Assembly (NCBI RefSeq): GCF_004115215.2
Contig: NC_041729.1
Location: 138,936,056 to 139,000,055 of the forward strand
DNA length: 64,000 nucleotides
Source of the DNA: Ornithorhynchus anatinus
Taxonomy: Eukaryota > Chordata > Mammalia > Monotremata > Ornithorhynchidae
Direction: 5' to 3'
Within the stretch, counting starts at the first letter, position 1, and the number at the start of each line of letters is the position of its first letter. Both the position numbers and the translations under genes were made by a program. Positions 53,790 through 63,895 of the stretch are shown here, piece by piece. The notes under the pieces were generated by a model. It was not told the origin of the DNA and made no database searches. It worked only from the letters and a program-made list of their open reading frames with translations.

Positions 53790-53915
53790 TTGATACTGTA
53801 AACTCCTTGTGGGCAGAGAACATGTCTTCCAATTCTGTTGTTCCCTCCAGAGCACTTAGTACAGTGCTTCGGACACAATGAACACTCAACAAATACCACT
53901 GATTGATTGATTGGG
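53790..53915 (+). mobile_element. L2 3'-end fragment
   Basis: Sense terminus (GTAAACTCCTTGTGGGCAG to CAACAAATACCACTGATTG). Confidence 0.8.
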
Positions 53916-54125
53916 TGGGAGGAATCTTAGGAACAAGGAGATAGGGACAGCTAGCTCAGAGATCAGGGTCTGGAATAGATGGACCTCATCTCTTGGTGAG
54001 GTTAAAGTTGTTTTTCGGAGAGGAGGAACACAGCCCCTGCTATCCTTTTCCAGCTACCAACCCTCTCCAATTCTCCCCCACCCCATTAGTTCACTCCCCC
54101 TTCTCTACTGGGTGTGCCAGTTCCT

Positions 54126-54369
54126 TGTAATAATAATACTAATAATAATTACAGTATTTTTTAAACGCTTGCTAATTGCCAAGCACTGTTCTAAGCACTG
54201 ATATAGATAGAAGTTAGTCAAGTCAGACACAATCCCTGTCCCTGAGGTACAGAGAAATGAAATGACTTGCCCAAAGTCATACAGCAGACATGCTGCAGAG
54301 CTACGATTAGAACCAGGTCTTTCTGACTCCTAGATCCGTACTCTAACCTCTAAGCCATGCTGCTTCTCA
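54126..54369 (-). mobile_element. SINE (Mon-1 type)
   Basis: Antisense copy with AATAATACTAATAATAATT tail and AAGCCATGCTGCTTCTC head. Has an internal deletion in the core. Confidence 0.87.
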
Positions 54370-54621
54370 TGCGGGTGGAGTCTGGCCAAGAGGAGTGTTC
54401 AGATGTGGCACAGAGTCAGAGGAGAGACCAGGACAAGAGAGCGGGCCCCCAGCTGGTCAGGCTACTCTCCCCACTGGCTGTCTAAACCCACTATACCTGG
54501 CTGGCGCTCCAAGTCCTAAGGGCCCAGATCAACACCTCCCCTTTCTGCCTCTTGGCCATGGAAACCCTATTTCTGAGCATTGTCCCAGACAGCACATTCA
54601 TTTATCAGACTTCTCTGTTAT
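54370..54621. other. Unique DNA, nothing recognised
   Basis: No gene or repeat seen. Confidence 0.45.
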
Positions 54622-54745
54622 TATTATTAATCATCATCATCATTATATTCGTTAAGCACTTACTAAATATCATGCAGTGTCCTAAGCTCTGTAGTAGTTT
54701 CAAGTTGATCAGATTGGACACAGACTCTGTCTCACTTGGGGCTCC
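54622..54745 (-). mobile_element. SINE 3' half
   Basis: Antisense tail half (ATTATATTCGTTAAGCAC to CTCTGTCTCACTTGGGGCTC), cut by the L2 that follows. Confidence 0.78.
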
Positions 54746-55765
54746 TGTCTCTCCCCACTTCAGTCTATACTTCACTCTGCTGCCCAGATTATCTTTTTAT
54801 AGAAATGTTCTGGGCATGTCACCCACCTCCTCAAAAATCTCCAGTGGTTGCCTATCAACCTCCATATCAAGCAAAAACTCCTCACTATTGGTTTCAAAGC
54901 TCTCCAACACCTTGCCCGCTCCTACCTCACCTCCCTTCTCTCCTTCTACATCCCAGCCCACACACTCCACTTCTCTGGTGCTAACCTTCTCAATGGGTCT
55001 CGTTCTTGCCTGTTCCATTGTCAAATCCTGGCCCACATCCTACCTCTGGCCTGGAATGCCCTCTCTACTCAAATCTGCCAATCACATTTCCCCCTTTTCA
55101 AAGCCCTACTGAAGGCTCTCCTCCTCCAGAAGGCCTCCCCAGAATAAGCCCCCCTTTTCCTCTGTTCCCCCTCCTCTCCCCATCACCCTGACTTGCTCTA
55201 CCCGTCTCCCCTCTCCACAGCACTTGTGTATATATGCACATACTTATAATTCTATTTATACTAATGATGTGCATATAGCTATAATTCTATTTGTTTATAT
55301 TGATGCTACTGATTATAATAATGTTGGTATTTGTTAAACGCTTACTATGTGCAGAGTACTGTTCTAAGTGCTGGGGTAGATACAGGGTAATCATGTTGTC
55401 CCACGTGAGGCTCATAGTTAATCCCCATTTTACAGATGAGGTAACTGAGGCACAGAGAAGTTAGGTGACTTGCCCACAGTCACACAGCTGACAAGTGGCA
55501 GAGCCAGGATTCGAACCCATGACCTCTGACTCCCAAGCCCAGGCTCTTTCCACTATACCACGCTGCTTCTCTGATTCCTGTGCTTGTGCCTGTGATGCCT
55601 GATGCCTGTGAACTTGTTTTGATGTCTCTCTCCCCATTTCTAGACTGAGCCCACCGTGGACAGGAATTGTCTATATTTGTTGTTGAATTGTACTTTCCAA
55701 GAGCTTAGTACAGTGCTCTGCACACAGTTAGTGCTCAATAAATATGATTGAAAGAATGAATAAGT
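54746..55765 (+). mobile_element. L2 LINE, 5'-truncated, interrupted by SINE
   Basis: Sense: ORF2 C-terminus (NLHIKQKLLTIGFKALQHLA near 54,855; PSTSQPTHSTSLVLTFSMG near 54,950), 3' UTR to 55,311, SINE at 55,312-55,574, then the terminus to GATTGAAAGAATGAATAAG. Confidence 0.9.
55312..55574 (-). mobile_element. Mon-1 SINE (young)
   Basis: Complete antisense copy near the consensus (ATAATAATGTTGGTATTTG to ACCACGCTGCTTCTC), inserted in L2 3' UTR. Confidence 0.92.
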
Positions 55766-55934
55766 AGGAGGAAATAGGATTTAATTCCCATCTTACAGAT
55801 GAGGAAACTGAGGCACAGGTGAGTTAAGTGACTTAAACAAGTCACACAGCTAAGCAATTGGCAGAGCTGGGATTAGAACCCATGTCCTCTGACTCCCAGG
55901 CCCTTGCTCTTTCCACTGGGCCATGCTGCTTCTG
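55766..55934 (-). mobile_element. SINE head half
   Basis: Antisense fragment (TTAATTCCCATCTTACAG to GGGCCATGCTGCTTCT), lacking the L2-like tail. Confidence 0.8.
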
Positions 55935-56437
55935 TTCTATGATGACCCTGGGCAGTCAACCAGTGGCTCTGTCCCTGCAGGAGCAAACCCCCCTGCAGGT
56001 GTCTAAAGCAGCTGTGGTCAGTGATGGCCAAAGTGAGGATGGGCCAGCCTTAATGGGGGCCAACTAGTCATTAACCTGGATGGGGTCACTGAGAAAGGCC
56101 TGCTGGATTGGGAAGCCCCCAAACTGTCCTTTTCTCATTCCCTCCCTCCTTTCCAACCCTGCTTGCTTTCTAAGGGCTTTCAGGGGGCAAACCGGGGGAG
56201 GTCCCAGAGAGGCTGTGCTGGTGACTTCAAATCCCAAAGATGACACTTTCTGATGCACCCGTGGGGGTGGGTGAGGCTCTAGGCACCTCATCAAAGCCTC
56301 ATCTCTTCAATCAATCAATGGCATTTGTTGAATATGTCTTCTCAAGATGTACCTGGTCTCTATTCCAGTCTCTTTCTCTAGTGTGGATTTTTTTCTCCTG
56401 GAGAGAAAATTTGGGGAGAGACCTTTTATTTATTCCC
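55935..56437. other. Unique DNA with a degraded L2-tail scrap
   Basis: CAATCAATCAATGGCATTTG at 56,309 looks like an L2 or SINE terminus. Nothing else recognised. Confidence 0.45.
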
Positions 56438-56575
56438 TCAATCAATTATATTTATTGAGCATTTACTAGGTGCAGAACATTATACTAAGCTCTTGGGACA
56501 GTAAAATATAATCATATAACAGAGTTGGTAGATACATTCCCTGCCCACAAGTTTACAGTTCAGAGGAGATTCCTC
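56438..56575 (-). mobile_element. L2 3'-end fragment
   Basis: Antisense terminus (CAATCAATTATATTTATTG to CCACAAGTTTACAGTTC). Confidence 0.8.
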
Positions 56576-56585
56576 TTCTCTCCCT

Positions 56586-56848
56586 GAAGCTTGGCCTAGT
56601 GGCAAGAGCATGAGCTTGGGAGGCTAGGTCATGGATTCTAATCCCAACTCTGCCACTTGACTTCTGGTGTGGATCTTAGGCAAATCACAACTTCTATGTG
56701 CCTCAGTTGCCTTATCTGTAAAATGGCGATTGAGACTGTGAGCTCCATGTAGGACCAGGAATTTGACCAACCTGATATGTTGTATCTAGCCCAACACTTA
56801 GAACACTGCTTGGCACATAGTAAGTGCTTAAAAATACCATTATTCCTC
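56586..56848 (+). mobile_element. SINE (Mon-1 type)
   Basis: Sense copy (AGCTTGGCCTAGTGGCAAG to TGCTTAAAAATACCATTATT). Confidence 0.85.
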
Positions 56849-56902
56849 TAGCTGGTAAATTCCCTCCAAAGGTCTAATCTTCAATCCCCCTGTCTCCTGA
56901 CT

Positions 56903-57135
56903 GGGCCTAGCCAGGGCCTGGGAGTCAGAAAGTCATGGGTTCTAATCCCAGCTCTTCCACTTGTCTGCTAGGTGACCTTGAGCAAGTCACCTCACTTCTC
57001 TGGGCCTCAGTTCCCTCATCTGTGAAATGAGCCCCACCTGGGACAGGGACTGTGTCCAACCCGATTTTCTTGTCTCCCCTCCAGCATTTAGTACAGTGCC
57101 TGGCACATAGTAAGCACTTCACAAATATCATCATC
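56903..57135 (+). mobile_element. SINE (Mon-1 type), head clipped
   Basis: Sense copy starting within the head (GGGCCTGGGAGTCAGAAAG), ending CTTCACAAATATCATCATC. Confidence 0.85.
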
Positions 57136-58530
57136 ACCCTTATCCCATCCAAGGAAGCTGAAGATCTGTCTTGTCCTTCTAGATGTATAGAGAAAGGAGT
57201 TACAAGGTCTTTCTCCATCCCTCCTCCTTCTTGTTTGAAAATCTTCCCCACCTTTCCTGTCAATAAATCTTTCCAGCCCCTCTAACCTCCAACCCTCCTA
57301 CTGCAGTTCTCTTCTAGAATGGAACAAGCTTTCCCCAGTTCTCTTAAATCCCAGCAGAGACTCACAAAGCCCATCCATGGCAGCAGTGGTGGTAACTGTG
57401 GGATGGAAGGAGCAGGAGAGGAGAGGCAATTTGGGGAGCACAGGATTGCATGGTGGAATGCAGAGTTTAGGTTCTATGTGGGACTCAGTGTAACTAGAGC
57501 CTCTATCACCATGCCCTTTCTAGGTCTACCTTCCTGGTTCTGTACAGAACCTCCTGATTGTCCTGGGTTGCCCCCTGGGCCTCCCTCTGTACTCCCCTGC
57601 CCTCTCCAAAACCCCAGAGATCTTCTTCCATCACTTAGCCATCCTCCTGCACCTTCCCAGAGAGCCTGAGAGACCCAGCTGGTTTCTTGGGGTGTCACAA
57701 GCCCCCTCGCTTGTACCAACAAGGACCTTCGTGGATCGGGGGAGCCTCAGTGTCAGGTAGTAGAGTTCAAACCATACCTCTAATCACCAAGGATACTGTA
57801 AAAAAAGTTTTTTACTTAGTTTTATCAGCATGCAAAGGAGTGACACATACACACACTCCCTCACTCCACTCCCCAAAGGGTCTAATACCAGTCTGTGTTC
57901 AAAGGAGCCCATTCTGACAGTGCTTCTTCTTTCTACTTCCAAGTGCTGCTGCCTTCTGCTGATCCAATGCTTGTATCTCTCTGTGACTCAGTGTCCCTCA
58001 GCCTACATGCTTCTGGTGCTCCCATGCTGCCTCCAAGTGCCTCCTCTTTTGCCATACCTCTGTGCTGCTTCTTTGCATGAACCTCCATGAGATTCAAAAC
58101 GACTGCCTTTTATCTGCCTTAGGCATATCAGCTGGGGCTCCTCTTGACAGTCATTGATTGGTCCAGGACAGAGAGACAAAGCCTCCCTCCATTCTCTTCT
58201 CCCTCCCCCCCCCCCCCCCACCACTGGCCAGCAATCACCTGTCTCAGGCAGAGCCCATCAGTGGCTTCGCAAAGTCCCTTACTTGTTGTTGTTCACGGGA
58301 TCATAAAAAGTCATTAATAAGGCAGCTTGTTGTGGGCTCACCACATGGGGGTCCTGGAGTCTGGCCTTTCACAGACCTCCTAGAGGAAATATATTTTCTG
58401 ATTAGGATGTGGAGCAGCATCAGATCCCAGGGACTCCCCAAGCAGCACCCAAACGGTCAGTGCCACCCACCCTCCTTCTGACCACACAAGGCCCTGGTTG
58501 GCTCTGTGAGGCCCAGGAAAATGTACAAAG
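57136..58530. other. Longest stretch without recognised repeats
   Basis: About 1.4 kb. It holds a run of 15 C at 58,205-58,219. Open frames of up to 116 codons overlap on both strands without any family motif. Codon evidence cannot be judged by eye, so no gene is called. 57,690-58,300 could be an unrecognised repeat. Confidence 0.5.
58205..58219 (+). repeat. Poly-C run
   Basis: 15 consecutive C, a likely length polymorphism or assembly-error site. Confidence 0.95.
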
Positions 58531-58532
58531 CC

Positions 58533-58953
58533 CTCGTTGTCTCCCCGCTAGACTATTAGATCAGGCTTCTCACTTATCTCCCTGCTTCCAACTTCTCCCC
58601 TCTGCAGTCTGTACTTAACCCTGCTGCTTGGATCATCTTCCTAAAAAGTTGCTAGGCTCAAAAACTTGCATTGGTTACCCATTCCTGCCCATTGTATCAA
58701 GTAAAATATCCAGACTGTTGGCATCCTTATTTTTTCCTTACTTAACTCCTCTGTTTGAAAGATCAGGCACCTAGCTCCTCCCAAGAAAACATTCTCACTA
58801 TCCTTCATTCTCACTTCACCCATTTTCACCGGCCCCTGGCTCATGCCCTCCCTCCATTGACCCCCTTCAAATCTGCCAGATTTACCACCATAACTCTGCC
58901 CATCTTCAAAGCTCCCCTGAAAACTCATCTCCTCCAAGAGGCTTTCCCCAGGT
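58533..58953 (+). mobile_element. Old L2 LINE fragment
   Basis: Sense, diverged ORF2 C-terminus (TAGACTATTAGATCAGGCTTC, GGATCATCTTCCTAAAAAG; frame with FKAPLKTHLLQEAFPRS near 58,900). No terminus. Confidence 0.75.
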
Positions 58954-58959
58954 CATATA

Positions 58960-59155
58960 ACAATAATAATTGGCCTATTAAATAATAATAATTAATTATC
59001 ATTAATAATGATAACTGTAGTATTTGTTCACTGCTATGTGCTAGGCAATGTTAAGCAATGGGACAGATAAAATAAAATCATACCAGTCACACTCCCTCCC
59101 CTACATTAGACTCTCCATTATACAGGAAAGGAAACTGAGACACACAGAATAAATG
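58960..59155 (-). mobile_element. Old SINE fragment
   Basis: Antisense, AAT-rich tail (58,962-59,015), then a degraded body (TATTTGTTCACTGCTATGTG) ending in the core at GAAACTGAGACACACAG. Confidence 0.65.
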
Positions 59156-59274
59156 CTATGAATTGACTGAAAAATTATTCTTTAACACCCACTGCCTGTA
59201 ATTACATTTCTCAGAGATCTGAATTCCTTCATTCCCCAAATCCTCAGTTATCCAGGTCTGATACATGAAGCAGA

Positions 59275-59395
59275 CCTTTGAAATTTTGGAGGAATGTGCC
59301 TGTCAACTCTACTGTAGTGTAATATTATACTCTCCCAAGTGCTTAAGACAGTACTTAGCACAAAGTGTGAGCACTCAGTAAATGCCACTGATTGG
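59275..59395 (+). mobile_element. L2 3'-end fragment
   Basis: Sense terminus (GGAATGTGCCTGTCAACTC to CAGTAAATGCCACTGATTG). Confidence 0.7.
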
Positions 59396-59452
59396 AGCAT
59401 CAGCTGTGAGTAGTTGCAAAATTCCACAGACGGATTGATTGATTGATTTGGA

Positions 59453-59650
59453 TTGCTATTCATCTAGGTATCAAACAGAAACTCCTTACCATCGGCTTTA
59501 AATCACGCAGTCAGCTCTCTCCCATAGACACCTCTCATCTATACTGCCAATGACCCCTTGACCACATTCTGCCTTGGGCCTGGAATGTTGTTCCAGATGT
59601 TTAACTCCCTCCTCGAAGCCCGTCTCCCCCATCCCTCTCCCAATTGAACT
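59453..59650 (+). mobile_element. Old L2 LINE fragment
   Basis: Sense ORF2 C-terminus (GTATCAAACAGAAACTCC, then CTTGGGCCTGGAATG), with internal losses. Confidence 0.7.
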
Positions 59651-59654
59651 CTAA

Positions 59655-59844
59655 CTTCTGGAGGAGACAGATATTAAAGTAAATTACAGGTAAGAGAAAC
59701 AACCAAATATTAGGATATATATAAGTGCTGTGGGAGTAGGAGTGGGAGTGTTTAAAGGGTAGGACTAAGTGCATGGGTGAGGTAGTAGGGAGAGAAAATA
59801 GGGTGGGGAAAGAGATCTTAGGAAAGGCTTCTTGGAGGAGATGT
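59655..59844 (-). mobile_element. L2 LINE 3' UTR fragment
   Basis: Antisense (GAGGAGACAGATATTAAAG, ATATATAAGTGCTGTGGGAG, GGAAAGGCTTCTTGGAGGAG). Confidence 0.7.
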
Positions 59845-59980
59845 CAATCATTCCATTAATGGTTTTTATTGAGTACTTACTGTGTGCAGAGCACTGTGCT
59901 AGGTGATTGGAAGAGTTCGTGACAAGTTGGTAGACATGATACTCGTCCACATATAGCTTGCAATCTAAAGAGTGAATGAC
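59845..59980 (-). mobile_element. L2 3'-end fragment
   Basis: Antisense terminus (TCAATCATTCCATTAATGG to GCTTGCAATCTAAAGAG). Confidence 0.75.
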
Positions 59981-60030
59981 ATTGTTGCCTAATGGAAAGA
60001 GTATGACAGGCCTGGGAGGCAAAGGATGTG

Positions 60031-60131
60031 GGAGAAGCAGCGTGGCTCAGTGGAAAGAGCACGGGCTTGGGAGTCAGAGGTCATGGGTTCTAATCCCAAC
60101 TCTGCCCCTTGTCAGCTGTGTGACTTTGGGC
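60031..60131 (+). mobile_element. Mon-1 SINE head (truncated)
   Basis: Sense head only. GAGAAGCAGCGTGGCTCAGT is identical to the consensus start. It stops after CAGCTGTGTGACTTTGG. Confidence 0.88.
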
Positions 60132-60139
60132 AGTGGGGG

Positions 60140-60579
60140 AATCAGGATGGAGTAGTGGATAGAGCACAGGCCCGGGAGTCAGAAGGTCATGGGTTCTAAT
60201 CTCAGCTGTCATTCATCTGCTGTGTGACCTTGGGCAAGTCAGGTTACTTCTTCTTGATTCTATTTATTGCCATTGTTCTTGTCTGCCTGTCTCCCCCAAT
60301 AGACTGTAAGCCCGTCAGAGGGCAGGGACTGTCTCTATCACCGATTTGTACATTCCAAGCACTTAGGACAGTGCTCTGCACATAGTAAGCGTTCAATAAA
60401 TACTATTGAATGAATGAATGAAAGTCAGTTAACTTCTCTGTGCTGCAGTTACCTCATCTGGAAAATGGGAATTAAGACTGGAAGCCCCACGTGGGACAAC
60501 CTGATTAACTTTTATGTCCCAGCGCTTAGAACAATGCTCGGCACATAGTAAGTGCTTAACAAATATCATCATTATTATT
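60140..60579 (+). mobile_element. SINE split by L2 terminus
   Basis: Sense SINE: head at 60,140-60,246 (ATGGAGTAGTGGATAGAGC), remainder at 60,420-60,579 (AACTTCTCTGTGCTGCAG to ATCATCATTATTATTA). Similar AAGTCAG(G)TTA sequences on each side of the L2 (60,236 and 60,421) look like its target-site duplication. Confidence 0.88.
60247..60419 (+). mobile_element. Young L2 3'-end insertion
   Basis: Sense terminus only, 170 bp, close to consensus (TCTCCCCCAATAGACTG to GAATGAATGAATGAA). Confidence 0.9.
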
Positions 60580-60582
60580 AAT

Positions 60583-60690
60583 CTCAGTTCTGCCACTTAC
60601 CAACGTGTGACCTAGAGCAAGTCAATTAACTTCTTGGTGCCTCAATACCCTCATCTGTAAAATGGAGAACCAATACCTGTTGTCCCTCTG
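60583..60690 (+). mobile_element. SINE core fragment
   Basis: Sense (AATCTCAGTTCTGCCACTTA to TACCTGTTGTCCCTCTG), lacking head and tail. Its end resembles 63,740-63,780. Confidence 0.7.
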
Positions 60691-60693
60691 TTC

Positions 60694-61996
60694 TATTCAT
60701 TCAATAGTATTTATTGAGCGCTTACTATGTGCAGAGCACTGTACTAAGCGCTTGGAATGAACAAGTCGGCAACAGATAGAGACAGTCCCTGCCGTTTGAC
60801 CGGCTTACAGTCTAATCAGGGGAGACAGACAGAGAATAATGGCAATAAATAGAGTCAAGGGGAAGAACATCTCGTAAAAACAATGGCAACTAAATAGAAT
60901 CGAGGCAATGTACATTTCATTAACAAAATAAATAGGGTAATGAAAATATATACAGTTGAGCAGACGAGTACAGTGCTGAGGGGATGGGAAGGGAGAGGGG
61001 GAGGAGCAGAGGGAAATGGGGGGAAAAGAGGGTTAAGCTGCGGAGAGGTGAAGGGGGGGGGTGGTAGAGGGAGTAGAGGGAGAAGAGAAGAGGAGCTCAG
61101 TCTGGGAAGGCCTCTTGGAGGAGGTGAGTTTTAAGTAGGGTTTTGAAGAGGGGAAGAGAATCAGTTTGGCGGAGGTGAGGAGGGAGGCCATTCCGGGACT
61201 GCGGGAAGACGTGGCCCAGGGGTCGACGGTGGGATAGGCGAGACCGAGGGACGGTGAGGAGGTGGGTGGCAGAGGAGTGGAGCGTGTGGGGTGGGCAGTA
61301 GAAAGAGAGAAGGGAGGAGAGGTAGGAAGGGGCAAGGTGATGGAGAGCCTTGAAGCCTAGAGTGAGGAGTTTTTGTTTGGAGCGGAGGTTGATAGGCAAC
61401 CACTGGAGTTGTTTAAGAAGGGGAGTGACAGGCCCAGATCGTTTCTGCAGGAAGATGAGCCGGGCAGCGGAGTGAAGAATAGACTGGAGCGGGGCGAGAG
61501 AGGAGGAAGGGAGATCAGAGAGAAGGCTGACACAGTAGTCTAGCCGGGATATATCGAGAGCCTGTAGCAGTAAGGTAGCCGTTTGGGTGGAGAGGAAAGG
61601 GCGGATCTTGACGATATTGTAAAGGTGAAACCGGCAGGTCTTGGTAACGGATAGGATGTGTGGGGTGAACGAGAGAGACGAGTCAAGGATGACACCGAGA
61701 TTGCGGGCCCGAGAGACGGGAAGGATGGTCGTGCCATCCACAGTGATAGGGAAGTCTGGGAGAGGACCAGGTTTGGAAGGGAAGATGAGGAGCTCAGTCC
61801 TGCTCATGTTGAGTTTTAGGTGGCGGGCCGACATCCAGGTGGAGACATCCTGGAGGCAGGAGGAGATGCGAGCCTGAAGGGAGGGGGAGAGGACAGGGGC
61901 AGAGATGTAGATCTGCATGTCATCTACGTAGAGATGGTAGTCAAAGCCGTGAGAGCAAATGAGTTCACCAAGGGAGTGAGTGTAAATGGAGACTGG
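60694..61996 (-). mobile_element. Young L2 LINE, 5'-truncated, open RT frame
   Basis: Antisense 1.3-kb L2 with full terminus (CATTCAATAGTATTTATTG). On the complement a frame of 302 codons (61,097-62,005) covers the RT C-terminal half without a break: [16 protein letters not shown] followed by VDDMQIYIS (the YVDD active site), NLGVILDSSLSFTPHI, LDISRLDYCVSLLSDLPSSS, QWLPINLRSKQKLLTLGF and THLLQEAFPD at the end. The upstream part of ORF2, including the endonuclease, is absent. Lack of breaks suggests a recent insertion. The Met at 62,005 lies in flanking DNA. Confidence 0.95.
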
Positions 61997-62079
61997 GAGG
62001 TCCATGTGAGACAGAGACTACGGCATCTATTTACCCCAAAGCATACTACAGTACTTGACACAACATAAGCACTTAATAA
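61997..62079 (+). mobile_element. SINE 3' fragment
   Basis: Sense tail piece (CCATGTGAGACAGAGACTAC to AGCACTTAATAAAT). Confidence 0.65.
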
Positions 62080-62253
62080 ATCAGGTTGAATATAGTCTCT
62101 GTTCCACATGAGGCTCACACACTTAATCCCCATTTTACAGATGAGATAACTGAGTCACAGAGAAGTGAAGTGACTTGACCAAGGTCACACAGAAGACAAG
62201 TGGCAGAGCCAGGATGAGAATTCATGACCTCTAACTCCCAAGCCCGTTCTCTT
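62080..62253 (-). mobile_element. SINE fragment
   Basis: Antisense core and head (AGTCTCTGTTCCACATGAGG to CAAGCCCGTTCTCTTAG). Confidence 0.75.
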
Positions 62254-62524
62254 AGAAGATAAAGCCCTAGGCTGGGAGTCAGAAGGTCATGGCTTCTTAT
62301 CCTGGCTCTGCCACTTGTCTGCCTTGTGATCTTAGGCAAGTCACTTCACTTCTCTGTGCCTCAGTTTCCTCATCTGTAAAATGGGGATTGAGACTGTGAG
62401 CCCTAGGTAGGACAGGGACTGTGTCCAACTTAATTTGCTGGTATCCACCCACCCCAGTGCTTAGTACAGTGCCTGGCACATAGTAAGTGCTTAATAAATA
62501 CTGTTATTATCGTTATTATTATTA
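62254..62524 (+). mobile_element. Mon-1 SINE, head clipped
   Basis: Sense (GGGAGTCAGAAGGTCATGG to CTTAATAAATACTGTTATTAT), with an ATT-repeat tail. Confidence 0.87.
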
Positions 62525-62714
62525 TTACTAAATTAAGAAATTTCTGCAGTCCATCTGAAAGCTAGAAGTCAGGTGGCACAGGCAGATCATGCTGGCATGA
62601 TGCTGTTAAAAATGGACCAGGCAACAAGGAAGCATGATTGAAAATTAGGTTAGGGACTGCAAACTCATTGATACTTTCACTTTCACAGCCTTCACACAAC
62701 ATTTCAGGCTCTTC
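62525..62714. other. Unique DNA
   Basis: Part of it (CAGGTGGCACAGGCAGATCA near 62,571) recurs diverged near 63,113 (CAAGTGGCACAGGCAGACCA) with similar flanks. It may be a local duplication or an unrecognised repeat. Confidence 0.5.
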
Positions 62715-63030
62715 AATCAGTCAACCATATTTACAGGGTGCTTACTGTACTTTACACTTTACAAAGCACTTTGGAGATTTGAATACAATAGAGTTGGTAA
62801 ACATATTCCCTACCCATGAGAAGCTTAGAGCTTAGATAGGGAGACAGACATTAAAAAAGACAAAATGTTGCCAACCTAATTGTTAGGTAGGGATTGTCTC
62901 TATCTGTTGCCGAATTGTACTTTCCAAGCGCTTAGTATATTGCTATGCAAACAATAAGAGTTCAATATATATGATTGAATGAATGAATGAAAATAAATTA
63001 TGGATCTGTACCTAAGTGCTGTGGATCTGA
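62715..63030 (-). mobile_element. L2 3' part, interrupted
   Basis: Antisense terminus (CAATCAGTCAACCATATTTA, GAGTTGGTAAACATATTCCC). It resumes after the nested fragment with ATCTGTACCTAAGTGCTG. Confidence 0.75.
62878..62988 (+). mobile_element. L2 3'-end fragment in L2
   Basis: Sense terminus (TTAGGTAGGGATTGTCTC to GATTGAATGAATGAATGA). Confidence 0.8.
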
Positions 63031-63349
63031 GTTTGGGGTGACTATCTCATGTTTAAAGGGGACAGGTCCAAGGGCTTCAGACAGTGCCGAAGCCCAGATG
63101 AAAGCTAGTAGACAAGTGGCACAGGCAGACCAGGTTGGCACACTGCCATCAAAAATGGACTATAAGACTAAGGGGCATAAGTGAAATCAGGCCTAGCAGT
63201 GCAAACCCATTTATCTCCACCTTCCCAGTCATGGCAGCCCCTCGTGCTCTTCAGCATTCTGATGTTCTTACTTGTTTAGGGTTATTGATTTATTCTTTGT
63301 CCTATTAGATCTCATTTACTTTTTCTCTCACTCATAACTAAGGAATTTG
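63031..63349. other. Unique DNA, nothing recognised
   Basis: Includes the partial repeat of 62,571 noted above. No gene. Confidence 0.45.
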
Positions 63350-63495
63350 TGCCTATTATGCCTTCTTGTGCTTCCTATTAGATTGTAAGTGTTTGAGGGC
63401 AGGATCACAACTTTTATTTCTTCTATGGCCCCTCAAATTTCTAGGGTAGGGCTTTGCACATAGGAGGTGCCCAATCAATGCTATTGATGGTGATG
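63350..63495 (+). mobile_element. Old L2/L3 (CR1-type) 3' end
   Basis: Sense. TTAGATTGTAAGTGTTTGAG, then GGGCTTTGCACATAGGAGG and CAATCAATGCTATTGATGG resemble the older mammal-wide L2/L3 terminus more than the monotreme L2s around it. Confidence 0.6.
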
Positions 63496-63603
63496 ACGAT
63501 GATGATGAAAATTGTAATGGTCATCAATGGTATATGTGTGCAGAACACTACTCTAAGCACATGAGAGAGCACAATACAACAATACAAGAGGGATGGGGGA
63601 AGG

Positions 63604-63895
63604 GGCATGGCCTAGTAGAAAGATCACAGGCCTATGAGTCAGAGGACCTGGGATCTAATCCCAGGTCTCCTGATTGCTTGCTGTGTGATCTTGGGAATTT
63701 GACTTAACTTCTCTGTGCCTGTTTTCTCAATAGTAAAATGGGGGATTTAATACGTGTTGTCCCTTCTACTTAGCCTCTGAGCCTCAAACGGGACAGGAAC
63801 TGTGTCCAACCTAATTAACTTGTACCTACCCCAGCTCTTAGAACAGTGTTTGACATATAGTAAGACTTAACAGATACCATTAATAATAATAAAAA
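63604..63895 (+). mobile_element. SINE (Mon-1/MIR type)
   Basis: Sense copy (GGCATGGCCTAGTAGAAAG to CATTAATAATAATAAAAAA). Diverged core, with TTAATACGTGTTGTCCC in place of the usual GACTGTGAGCCCC spacing. Confidence 0.85.

Noticed and set aside
57690-58330. Possible long terminal repeat or other unrecognised element
   Set aside because: No paired copy, no recognisable terminal structure and no internal coding remnant seen, so I make no call.
61097-62005. 302-codon open frame as a possible host gene
   Set aside because: The translation is L2 reverse transcriptase C-terminus with YVDD, and the Met is supplied by flanking DNA. Annotated as LINE.
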